Both the position numbers and the translations under genes were made by a program. From NCBI GenBank assembly GCA_945788545.1, contig CALZMK010000104.1, positions 1 through 6,067 of the forward strand: 6,067 bases of DNA. Reading direction: 5' to 3'. Below the pieces are notes generated by a model that ran no database searches, had not been told where the DNA came from, and saw only the letters and a program-made list of their open reading frames with translations. Shown here one piece after another: positions 1-5,487 of this stretch (position 1 is its first letter; every line of letters starts with the position of its first letter). The stretch is from an uncultured Prevotella sp. (GTDB taxonomy: Bacteria; Bacteroidota; Bacteroidia; Bacteroidales; Bacteroidaceae).

Positions 1-1303
1 CTGTCCAGTTGCCGTCGCGTGCCATCTTCATTCCCGAGTTCTCGAAGATGTAATATACGATGAACACGAGCACCGAGATAATCACCGGCACTCCCAATCC
101 ACCCTTGCGGATGATGGCGCCCAGCGGGGCACCGATGAAGAAGAAGATGATACATGCCAGCGACAGCGTAATCTTGCCGATGGCCTCAATCTGGTGGGTT
201 CTCACCTGGCGGTTGAGCGAGTAGGAATAGTCGCCCTTCATGCTTATCATCATCTGTTGGGAATTGATACTGCTGATGGCTCCCCTCACGATGTCCTGCT
301 TGGATTCGAGTGGCTGGCGTGCAAAGATGGAGTCGATGTTCACTTCGCCGGCTTTGGCCTTTTTGTCGGCTTTGAGTGAGTCTTCCTTGCTGATTGAGGG
401 TTGATAGAAAGTGGAATATTTGCTTTCGTTGTAATATGAATGTGCCACACTGTCGTTGAACTCGTATATGGAGTCGAGGTCGTGACTTATCTTCTGCATA
501 CTCTTTGAGCGTGCGTCTGATGATATTCCAGCCACGTCGGCCATATTGAATCCTCCGTCAAAGTCGAGCACAATCCTTTTGGTCGAGAATGTCTCGCGGC
601 GATAGGGGATGCTTGCGCTTCCGGCGATGTCCTGCGAGCGCATGTTCTCAAACCACTCTCCGCTGTAAAGCGTCAGCAGCAAGTGTTTCTTCTCGGCTGT
701 GGATTGCAACATTCCCGAGTCGGCAAGGATGATGGCGGCATCCTCATATCCGCCTGTCATCTTGTAAATGGTGATTCCATACAACTTTCCGGTCGTCATG
801 TCCTTCTTCTGCACATACAGGTTGCAGTTGGGAATACCGTCATAGAATATTCCCTCGGGAATCTCCAACTCGGGATTTGTCTGCTTCATCGACAGCAACA
901 GTTGGCCAAACGACTTGTTGGCATCAGGCCCCACCACATTCTGAAAGTAGAACGACATTCCCGAAATGAAGATTACGATAACAATCAGCGAGCGGAATGC
1001 CTGCATGAGCGATATTCCGGCAGCCTTGATGGCTGTGAGCTCCGAACTCTCGCCCAGGTTACCGAAGGTGATGAGCGAAGAAAGAAGAATGGCGAGCGGG
1101 AATGCCTGGGGCATGAGCATAAGACCCATGTACCAGAAGAATTGCGCCAGAATCTCCATCGAGAGACCCTTGCCAATGAGTTCGTCAACATAGCGCCACA
1201 GAAATTGCATCATCAGCACAAACTGGCAGATGAAGAACGTGCCGATGAAGAGCAGTCCAAACTGCTTGGCTATGAATATGTCTAATTTCTTAATACGAAA
1301 CAT
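1..1303 (-). CDS. LptF/LptG family permease, C-terminus cut by window edge
   Basis: Inner-membrane permease of the family that, with the ATPase LptB, extracts lipopolysaccharide and passes it to the periplasmic bridge. I translated it from ATG at 1303; 434 codons are open with no stop before the left edge. Hydrophobic segments lie at about residues 14-36, 54-80 and 97-121. A soluble region rich in beta-type sequence follows (about 122-370, the expected periplasmic jelly-roll), then two more membrane segments at about 377-397 and 404-421. The stretch GNLGESSELTAIKAAGIS (81-98), between segments 2 and 3, matches the conserved coupling region of LptF/LptG, where E. coli homologues also have an E-x-x-A-x-x-A-x-G-like pattern. 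As I recall, Bacteroidota members are longer (about 600 residues or more) than the roughly 360 of E. coli, so a large C-terminal part is probably outside the window. LptF and LptG cannot be told apart here, so no symbol is given. The upstream START-like gene has the same orientation. Confidence 0.9.
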   Translation of the reverse strand, partial: MFRIKKLDIFIAKQFGLLFIGTFFICQFVLMMQFLWRYVDELIGKGLSMEILAQFFWYMGLMLMPQAFPLAILLSSLITFGNLGESSELTAIKAAGISLMQAFRSLIVIVIFISGMSFYFQNVVGPDANKSFGQLLLSMKQTNPELEIPEGIFYDGIPNCNLYVQKKDMTTGKLYGITIYKMTGGYEDAAIILADSGMLQSTAEKKHLLLTLYSGEWFENMRSQDIAGSASIPYRRETFSTKRIVLDFDGGFNMADVAGISSDARSKSMQKISHDLDSIYEFNDSVAHSYYNESKYSTFYQPSISKEDSLKADKKAKAGEVNIDSIFARQPLESKQDIVRGAISSINSQQMMISMKGDYSYSLNRQVRTHQIEAIGKITLSLACIIFFFIGAPLGAIIRKGGLGVPVIISVLVFIVYYIFENSGMKMARDGNWT

Positions 1304-1326
1304 CTCTTTACTGCTATATATTTTTG

Positions 1327-1354
1327 GGCGCGCGATACCTTATCTATGCGCGCC
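1327..1354 (-). other. Stem-loop in the leader of the permease gene
   Basis: GGCGCGC (1327-1333) and GCGCGCC (1348-1354) form a perfect 7-bp GC-only stem around a 14-base loop. The loop itself holds a small inverted repeat (GATA / TATC). It lies between the predicted promoter (1372-1379) and the permease start, so it would be in the mRNA leader. On the minus strand it is followed by AAAAATATATAG rather than T residues, so it is not a minus-strand terminator. On the plus strand TTTTCT follows, but no plus-strand gene is seen upstream. A structural or regulatory leader element is an inference. Confidence 0.5.
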
Positions 1355-1371
1355 TTTTCTCTAACAGCGTG

Positions 1372-1379
1372 CAAAGTTA
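1372..1379 (-). promoter_or_regulatory. Predicted -7 box for the permease gene
   Basis: The minus strand reads TAACTTTG, an exact match to the Bacteroidota -7 consensus TAnnTTTG. It lies about 70 bases before the permease ATG. I found no good TTTG -33 box at the expected 19-21 base spacing, so the site is supported only by the -7 element. The gene could also be read from the upstream START-like gene promoter, since I see no terminator between them. Confidence 0.5.
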
Positions 1380-1426
1380 CACAAAAAAATCAGAAATCAT
1401 AGCCTTTTTCCGTTTTTTTATGATAT

Positions 1427-1825
1427 TTAGAGGCCACTGACCGCATGAAGGCGCTCAAGATTGCCGTTCCACACCTCTTTCATGTAGTCAACGTCGTCGT
1501 CATCCACGTGGTCGGTGATGATCAGTGAGAGGTTGCCGCTGAAGTCGCTTTTCTCTATTCTCATCTCCCAATAATCCTCGTCGTCCTCGTTGACGTCCCA
1601 TTTCAGACGTATGAAGTGGTTTTCCTCCATTCCGATCATCTCGGAGGTTCTCACGTCCTGTTGTGTCCACACCTCTCCCCACTTGAATGTGAAGATTCCG
1701 CCGGATTCCTCAACATAGTCGGCCATCCATTTCGACAGTCCGTGGGCATGTCCTATCAGGTTCCACACTATGCTGTGCGACTTGGTTGCGAGTGGGTAAT
1801 CGATACAAATTTTGGTCTTACTCAT
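1427..1825 (-). CDS. START-like domain protein (Bacteroidota START_2 / AHSA1-type fold)
   Basis: Small soluble protein of 132 residues beginning MSKTKICIDYPL. The overall pattern is that of the Bacteroidota START-like family: an N-terminal KICIDYPL strand, SIVWNLIGHAHGLSKWMADYV (18-38), FTFKWG (45-50), FIRLKWDVNEDDEDYWEMRI (71-90), LIITDHVDDDD (101-111), and a C-terminal helix EVWNGNLERLHAVSGL. The fold is a helix-grip that forms a hydrophobic cavity; the ligand and role of this subfamily are not known to me. The reading frame is open up to 1858, but I chose the ATG at 1825 because a -7 promoter box (1848-1855) lies inside that extension and family members start at this position. The permease gene follows in the same orientation after 123 bases, a pairing I recall from Bacteroidales, which may hint at an envelope-related job. 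Confidence 0.85.
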   Translation of the reverse strand: MSKTKICIDYPLATKSHSIVWNLIGHAHGLSKWMADYVEESGGIFTFKWGEVWTQQDVRTSEMIGMEENHFIRLKWDVNEDDEDYWEMRIEKSDFSGNLSLIITDHVDDDDVDYMKEVWNGNLERLHAVSGL

Positions 1826-1847
1826 TGTTTTTAGCGTTTTTACGGCA

Positions 1848-1855
1848 CAAAAATA
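1848..1855 (-). promoter_or_regulatory. Predicted -7 box for the START-like gene
   Basis: The minus strand reads TATTTTTG, matching TAnnTTTG, about 22 bases before the ATG at 1825, which leaves a very short leader. Upstream is an A/T homopolymer (1857-1866 is ten A on the plus strand). No exact TTTG -33 box is present at the normal spacing; TTTTC near 1875-1879 is the closest. The match is in a T-rich run, so chance is a real alternative. Confidence 0.4.
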
Positions 1856-1879
1856 CAAAAAAAAAACGAAATACGAAAA

Positions 1880-1893
1880 TTTTTCGCGAAAAA
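1880..1893. promoter_or_regulatory. Perfect 14-bp palindrome between divergent promoters
   Basis: TTTTTCGCGAAAAA is fully self-complementary. It lies between the minus-strand START-like promoter and the plus-strand tRNA promoter, ending two bases before the tRNA -33 box (1895). The position suits a regulator binding site or an UP-like AT-rich element. No regulator is known from the sequence, so function is inference. Confidence 0.4.
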
Positions 1894-1894
1894 G

Positions 1895-1926
1895 TTTGGT
1901 AGTTTAATAAAAATGTAGTACCTTTG
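1895..1926 (+). promoter_or_regulatory. Promoter of the CAT-anticodon tRNA
   Basis: TTTG at 1895-1898 and TACCTTTG at 1919-1926 are exact matches to the Bacteroidota -33 (TTTG) and -7 (TAnnTTTG) boxes, with a 20-base spacer inside the expected 19-21 range. Transcription should start near 1931, about 14 bases before the mature tRNA 5' end. This is the best promoter in the left part of the window and fits a highly expressed stable RNA. Confidence 0.85.
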
Positions 1927-1944
1927 CACCCGCAAACAAGCAAT

Positions 1945-2018
1945 GGCGGGATAGCTCAGCTGGTTAGAGCGTCGGATTCATAATCCGGAGGTCGTGGGTT
2001 CGGGTCCCACCCCCGCTA
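1945..2018 (+). tRNA. tRNA with anticodon CAT, probably elongator tRNA-Met
   Basis: A full cloverleaf folds: acceptor GGCGGGA (1945-1951) with CCCCGCT (2011-2017); D stem GCTC (1954-1957) with GAGC (1967-1970); anticodon stem TCGGA (1972-1976) with TCCGG (1984-1988) around loop TTCATAA; T stem GTGGG (1994-1998) with CCCAC (2006-2010) around TTCGGGT; discriminator A2018. The anticodon is CAT at 1979-1981. It is not the initiator type, which has three consecutive G:C pairs flanking the anticodon loop. It could be tRNA-Ile2, which also has CAT and is modified to lysidine; sequence alone does not settle this. CCA is not encoded (ACT follows). Two weak acceptor pairs are present: G1:U72 and an A7:C66 mismatch. 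Confidence 0.93.
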
Positions 2019-2031
2019 CTTGAAACAACAG

Positions 2032-2062
2032 GGAGTTACGGTTATCGTAACTCCTTTTTTTT
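2032..2062 (+). terminator. Intrinsic terminator of the tRNA transcript
   Basis: GGAGTTACG (2032-2040), loop GTTAT, then CGTAACTCC (2046-2054) forms a perfect 9-bp stem followed directly by eight T (2055-2062). It starts 14 bases after the tRNA end and marks this as a single-tRNA transcript. On the minus strand the hairpin is not followed by T residues. No better terminator for the convergent HU-related gene is visible between 2063 and 2171, a stretch that holds no gene. Confidence 0.92.
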
Positions 2063-2171
2063 GTTCTATATATACCCAAAAAGAAAAATCCCTCCCCACA
2101 CCCGCTCCTTCTTTCCAAGTTGATAAAGAAGTGAAACGGAATGTGAGAAGGGAATGAGAGAGAGGAAAGGC

Positions 2172-2798
2172 CTACTCGAAGTCGGGATCACCTGAGCTGG
2201 AAGAACCGCCTCCCGACTGAGAGTCATTGCCTCCTGAAGGATTGTCGCTGCCTCCTGAAGGATTGTCACTGCCTCCTGAAGGATTGTCACTGCCTCCCGA
2301 CGGAGTGTCATTGCCACTGCCATTGCCGCTGGAGCTTGCGTCCTTCGAGATGTCAACCGTGGTCTGGCCGGCGCGCTCTGCCTTGAGGGTGGCATCCTGT
2401 GCACGGCGGGTGGCAACGTTGACAAACTCAGCCTCGTTGATCAAGTCACAGAACAGGGGACCTGGCTCCCAATACACCTTCACTCCGGTGATGTGGGTCG
2501 AGGCGTTGAACTCGGCGATGCTCGGCGCACCCTTCGACTCAAGGCGGACGTAGAAGTTGCCGAGGTCGCCCAAGGCTACCTTATTGCCGGCGAGGAGCAT
2601 CTCGCGCAGGCAGTCCACCGAACGTGTGAGCACCGCATTGATGTCGGAGCGATGGTAGGGACTGCCATGCTTGGCGATGTGGGTTGAAAACTCGTCCAGC
2701 TGCATAACCTTTGCAGCCTGGGCATTAGGATAGGCTCTCTTCTGCCCGTCCTGCTTTGAGGGGTCTGCCGCCCTCATGCTAAGAGAAAAATTAATCAT
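2172..2798 (-). CDS. HU-related DNA-binding protein with repetitive Gly/Ser/Asn/Asp tail
   Basis: A 208-residue protein. Residues 1 to about 125 resemble the Bacteroidota HU-related family (histone-like DNA-binding proteins with an extended N-terminus). The features are a leading strand with AYPNAQAAKVMQLDEFSTHIAKHGSPYHRSD, a dimerisation helix (INAVLTRSVDCLREMLLAG, 53-71), the HU hallmark KVALGDLGNFYVRL (73-86), and a final GVKVYWEPGPLFCDLINEAEF. Residues 126-150 are a charged linker. From about 151 to the end the chain is low-complexity and acidic, with the seven-residue unit SDNPSGG repeated. Ordinary HU is about 90 residues and has no such tail. ATG at 2798 is kept because residues 1-20 align with the usual start of this family. 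The gene follows the helicase gene but is separated from it by a terminator, its own -7 box and a palindrome-rich leader. It probably shapes or bridges DNA; a specific role in the neighbouring replication cassette is inference. Confidence 0.85.
   Translation of the reverse strand: MINFSLSMRAADPSKQDGQKRAYPNAQAAKVMQLDEFSTHIAKHGSPYHRSDINAVLTRSVDCLREMLLAGNKVALGDLGNFYVRLESKGAPSIAEFNASTHITGVKVYWEPGPLFCDLINEAEFVNVATRRAQDATLKAERAGQTTVDISKDASSSGNGSGNDTPSGGSDNPSGGSDNPSGGSDNPSGGNDSQSGGGSSSSGDPDFE
2209..2313 (-). repeat. Five 21-bp tandem units coding the protein tail
   Basis: Five consecutive 21-bp units occupy 2209-2229, 2230-2250, 2251-2271, 2272-2292 and 2293-2313. The middle three are nearly identical (one base differs, g/a at the third position of a Ser codon); the outer two are diverged. 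Each unit encodes one seven-residue block of the SDNPSGG type in the HU-related protein. The near-identity at the DNA level, including silent positions, points to recent expansion by slippage or unequal exchange. Because the unit length is a multiple of three, copy-number changes would keep the frame. Confidence 0.9.
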
Positions 2799-2870
2799 GG
2801 TGATGATAAATTTTTTTGTTAAACAATAAGTTAAAGATCACGTTTGTCGTCATTCGGGAGGGTAGCCCCT

Positions 2871-2934
2871 ACGCTCTTAGGGTGTTGGGCCAACGCTCTT
2901 AGAGCGTTCCGCCGAGGCTCTCAGAGCGTCTCGG
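2871..2934. repeat. Three palindromic units at exact 22-bp spacing
   Basis: Three 15-base units start at 2871, 2893 and 2915, so they are exactly 22 bp apart (centres 2878, 2900, 2922). The middle unit is a perfect palindrome with 8-base arms (AACGCTCT / AGAGCGTT, 2892-2908). The first is ACGCTCT-T-AGGGTGT and the third AGGCTCT-C-AGAGCGT. The third also extends to outer arms CCGAG (2912-2916) and CTCGG (2930-2934). They lie between the predicted promoter and the start of the HU-related gene, hence in its leader of about 150 bases. Two-turn phasing would place all three on one face of the helix, which suits cooperative protein binding; RNA hairpins are the alternative. They may also be copies of a dispersed intergenic repeat. 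Confidence 0.8.
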
Positions 2935-2956
2935 GCTTTCCTCCCTTTTGACGATG

Positions 2957-2964
2957 CAAAGATA
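2957..2964 (-). promoter_or_regulatory. Predicted -7 box for the HU-related gene
   Basis: The minus strand reads TATCTTTG, an exact TAnnTTTG match, continuing into GCATCGTCA. The 16-base stretch tgacgatgcaaagata (2949-2964, plus-strand reading) is identical to 5886-5901, the start region of the operon promoter. No TTTG -33 box is present at normal spacing because that position is occupied by the terminator hairpin. Predicted start near 2952 gives a leader of about 150 bases containing the palindromic units. Confidence 0.6.
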
Positions 2965-2966
2965 CG

Positions 2967-3008
2967 AAGAAAAAGCGACCCTTCCCATGCAATGGGAAAA
3001 GCCGCTTT
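2967..3008 (-). terminator. Intrinsic terminator of the primase-helicase operon
   Basis: On the minus strand a 17-bp stem forms between 3008-2992 and 2988-2972 with a three-base loop. Every position pairs when the three G:U wobbles are allowed, and a T-rich run (TTTTTCTT, 2974-2967) follows. The wobbles exist only on the minus-strand transcript; on the plus strand they become A:C mismatches, which supports minus-strand use. It begins about 40 bases after the stop of the 626-residue gene and separates the operon from the HU-related gene. Confidence 0.9.
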
Positions 3009-3048
3009 CGTTTGCATTATTTTGCACTCATTATTTTTATGTTGAGTG

Positions 3049-4929
3049 TTATTCTTTGTCGTTAGGCTTTACCTTGCGATAGAAGCCGTTCTTTATTCTG
3101 ACGACAACCTTGTGTCTGGTGATGAATCGTCCTATTATCTTCTCTGCGGTCTTTAGGGGAATATTAAGTTCCTCGGCTGTAGCATTAAAGTCCTTGGTGG
3201 TGAAGTTTACGGATAATTTCTCAAATAGCTGCTTGTCTCTGCTGGGCATATTTGCGGTAACATCAGAGTCATCATTTGCAGCCGACTTTCTAAGAAGGTT
3301 GCTATACACCATTGAGGTGTGATTGATGAGCTGATTCACCATGGATATGGCAATCTCGTAGTCGCGATCGTCACAGATGACCTCTGGGATATTCTGTATG
3401 TCAACAGTAGGGTCATCAATAAAACGCATGGCTGTGAGCACCATTGCTATACGGAAGGCGATAAGTCCAAGTCGCCTTACGGAAGCCACGATGTCGTCTC
3501 CAAACATGGCAACCTGTTCTTCCTGCAGGTCCTTGAAAAAACGGTTGAATTTCCTTTTTTGCTCATCAGCGAGCTTGAATCGCAGGTTGTCCTTGCGAGC
3601 AGCCAGCTTGAGATAGACGATGTAGAAGTCCTTACCCATCTTCTCAAACTCATCGTCAAGGGTAATGTCTTCTTCAGCAAAGACGTCTCTCCAATCGAGC
3701 TTTCGGCTGAGCATATAGAAGAGGAATCGAGAGAATGTGCCATTGTCGGCGGTTGGAATAAGGTTGCCCACTTGGTCGGGTGTGCCAGTGAGGAGTATTG
3801 CCCATCGTGGTTTCTTGATGTCAACCCGCTCGTTTTCCTTGCGTCGGCTGTAACTGATGTTCTCGTGGTGGAATGCCTTTCTTAGTCCGTCGCTATAGTC
3901 GCCGTAGTCGCTCTTCAATGCGTTGGACATGGCATCGCCTTCGCTCTCAAATGTGAACCCGCATCCGTGGTTGTCGCTGAGAGCCTGATACATAGCCGTA
4001 GCCGACGAGTTGGCATTGATAAGCAGTGAGCGATAGGGTGGTTGCTTCGGTTCGGCGATGTGCTGTCCCTTTTTGCCTTTCTGTGCCTGATAGTCGGCCA
4101 ACTTCTGCTCATATTCATCAAATTCGGCCTTGTTGGCACGGCGGATTGAATCATGTACATATTTTATGAAGGCATGTATGGCTGAAAGTGAACCCTTGTT
4201 GGATGCCGGTGGTGCGACAATGAAGGCATATAGGCAGGCAAAAACCAAATGGCGGTCATAGTTGCCCACGTATTTGGGCAGACAAGCCGATGAGGCAGTG
4301 ATGATGCCTAAGGTGAGCATGTCGGCAGTCTCCCTGTCCTCGGCAATCTGCTGGAGCTTTTGGAATGTCTTCGGCCAATACTCCAGTGGCACTTTGTCTG
4401 TGAATGTAAATTTGGGCATTTGTGGCATCTCTGTTTCCCCCGTTTCCCCATTTTGGGGATTATGGGGATGATGGGCATTTTGGCGTGCCACATCAGCGAT
4501 GTCCACACCAGCCTGCTTTGCCATGTGGAAGAAAGTCTTGATGGTCACTCCATGTCCATGGCTTTTCAGGCAAGCGTCGAATTGCTTGTCGCATTCTTCC
4601 TGATTGTAGTTTGGATAAAGACTACTTATCAGATGATAGATGTCTCGTCCATTCTCACCGAGTCCGTCGGCAAGGGCAAAGCCTGCTTTCAACCACTCGT
4701 CATAACTCGAGGTTATGTCAGAGCCCTTGTCCACAAGGCATTTGGCAGTCATCTTCACTTGTGAGTAGAGATCTTGCTCTGCATACTCATTTGGCTTGAT
4801 GTCTGCCTTGGCATTTGCGGGTTCTTCACTTGCGGCCGGAGCCATAGGCTTAGCCGCGTTGATTCTCTCTGTGTTTGAGTTCTCCCATACCTCGATGGGG
4901 AATTCCTTTTTTATGTTTTCTTTTGTCAT
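3049..4929 (-). CDS. PriCT-2 plus DUF3987 helicase-like replication protein
   Basis: A 626-residue protein, probably the unwinding partner of the primase encoded just upstream. Residues 1-55 are a variable, Ala/Pro-rich region. Residues about 74-143 match the primase C-terminal domain PriCT-2 (YDEWLKAGFALAD, GRDIYHLISSLYPNY, GVTIKTFFHMAKQAGVD). A His/Asn/Gly-rich linker (150-172) leads to a DUF3987-type ATPase core: a degenerate P-loop APPASNKGS (239-247), an acidic Walker-B-like FTFESEGD (325-332), a sensor-like ILLTGTPDQV (378-387), and SRF with a possible arginine finger R401. A basic, coiled-coil-like insert (about 262-296) sits between P-loop and Walker B. The last 70 residues (FTTKDFNATAEELNIPLKTAEKIIGRFITRHKVVVRI) look like a winged helix. 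The classical G-x-x-x-x-G-K-S/T P-loop is not met, so ATPase activity is inferred from the family and motif order. It follows the primase gene by 12 bases and ends before a strong terminator. Confidence 0.85.
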   Translation of the reverse strand: MTKENIKKEFPIEVWENSNTERINAAKPMAPAASEEPANAKADIKPNEYAEQDLYSQVKMTAKCLVDKGSDITSSYDEWLKAGFALADGLGENGRDIYHLISSLYPNYNQEECDKQFDACLKSHGHGVTIKTFFHMAKQAGVDIADVARQNAHHPHNPQNGETGETEMPQMPKFTFTDKVPLEYWPKTFQKLQQIAEDRETADMLTLGIITASSACLPKYVGNYDRHLVFACLYAFIVAPPASNKGSLSAIHAFIKYVHDSIRRANKAEFDEYEQKLADYQAQKGKKGQHIAEPKQPPYRSLLINANSSATAMYQALSDNHGCGFTFESEGDAMSNALKSDYGDYSDGLRKAFHHENISYSRRKENERVDIKKPRWAILLTGTPDQVGNLIPTADNGTFSRFLFYMLSRKLDWRDVFAEEDITLDDEFEKMGKDFYIVYLKLAARKDNLRFKLADEQKRKFNRFFKDLQEEQVAMFGDDIVASVRRLGLIAFRIAMVLTAMRFIDDPTVDIQNIPEVICDDRDYEIAISMVNQLINHTSMVYSNLLRKSAANDDSDVTANMPSRDKQLFEKLSVNFTTKDFNATAEELNIPLKTAEKIIGRFITRHKVVVRIKNGFYRKVKPNDKE

Positions 4930-4941
4930 ATTCTTTAATGT

Positions 4942-5487
4942 TTAAAATGGACAAATATTGGGATTAACATAACAGTTAGGATCGTAGGCTAGAAAGCACG
5001 CCCTCGACACATTCACGCACTGCGGGTCGGCCTCGAGACCGTAAGTGGCCTTGAGATAGTTCTGCATAGCCTTGAACCACACCTCGTGTGGCCTCTTCTG
5101 GATATCTATCGGCACCCACCACTTTATTCCGTCGCCCGAGGGGGATGTAAACATCAGCTCGGTCGTGAAATACGGGTCGTGAAGCAGCGTTGACTTCAAT
5201 GCAGGGATGTCCTTGATGTGGTCGAAGTCGATGCAGATAAGTCCCGAATGACTTACGAGTGACGCATCCGAATGATAGCTGAACACGCCCGAGGGAGTGA
5301 CAAAGTCGAATGACTTGCCCTTGAACTTTCGTGCTTCAGCTCTGTCCTCGATGCTCCTCAGCTGAATTGTGGCGTTCTTTGCCCGAGTGCCAACGATGTA
5401 TCCGAACACCTGGCTCAGAGTCATGTTCTCGTTCGGATACTTGTTGGTGACGGGAGCCTTGAAAAGACTAACTACGGCTGTGTCCAT
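4942..5487 (-). CDS. BT4734-type (VirE_N) archaeo-eukaryotic primase domain protein
   Basis: A 181-residue protein that carries little beyond the catalytic primase domain. Despite the Pfam name VirE_N (PF08800), this family belongs to the archaeo-eukaryotic primase fold. Visible signatures are the N-terminal VSLFKAPVTN, the metal-binding pair D-x-D in CIDFDHI (D87, D89), SPSGDGIK (115-122), and the third acidic region with the trailing motif LEADPQCVNVSRACFLAYDP (151-170; D154, R162, D169). The frame is open up to 5574, but I chose ATG at 5487. The upstream part is only the other-frame reading of the helix-turn-helix gene, and family proteins start right at the VSLF-type strand. This start overlaps the upstream gene by 20 bases, which suggests translational coupling. 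The PriCT-2 domain often fused to such primases is instead on the next gene, so the two products probably act together in synthesising primers for replication of a mobile element. Confidence 0.85.
   Translation of the reverse strand: MDTAVVSLFKAPVTNKYPNENMTLSQVFGYIVGTRAKNATIQLRSIEDRAEARKFKGKSFDFVTPSGVFSYHSDASLVSHSGLICIDFDHIKDIPALKSTLLHDPYFTTELMFTSPSGDGIKWWVPIDIQKRPHEVWFKAMQNYLKATYGLEADPQCVNVSRACFLAYDPNCYVNPNICPF

Noticed and set aside
683..1285. 200-residue plus-strand open frame
   Set aside because: It lies entirely antisense to the well-supported permease gene, its protein has no recognisable pattern and is rich in His/Glu/Arg, as is common for antisense readings.
2209..2313. CRISPR-like repeat array
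   Set aside because: The 21-bp units are directly tandem without spacers and are in frame with a coding sequence.
2066..2425. 119-residue minus-strand frame over the HU tail
   Set aside because: It is the shifted reading of the 21-bp tandem repeat in the HU-related gene; the repeat keeps all frames open, and the protein is only repetitive.
2867..2934. Palindromic units as a plus-strand terminator
   Set aside because: No plus-strand gene precedes them and no continuous T run follows the hairpins; the minus-strand operon already has a clear terminator at 2967-3008.
3319..3885. 188-residue plus-strand open frame
   Set aside because: Antisense to the DUF3987 helicase gene, whose motifs are continuous across this stretch; no promoter or family pattern supports it.
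4446..4458. Inverted repeat CCCCATTTTGGGG with neighbouring G runs
   Set aside because: It lies inside the helicase coding region, in the low-complexity His/Asn/Gly linker; codon composition explains it well enough, and there is no T tract or gene boundary.
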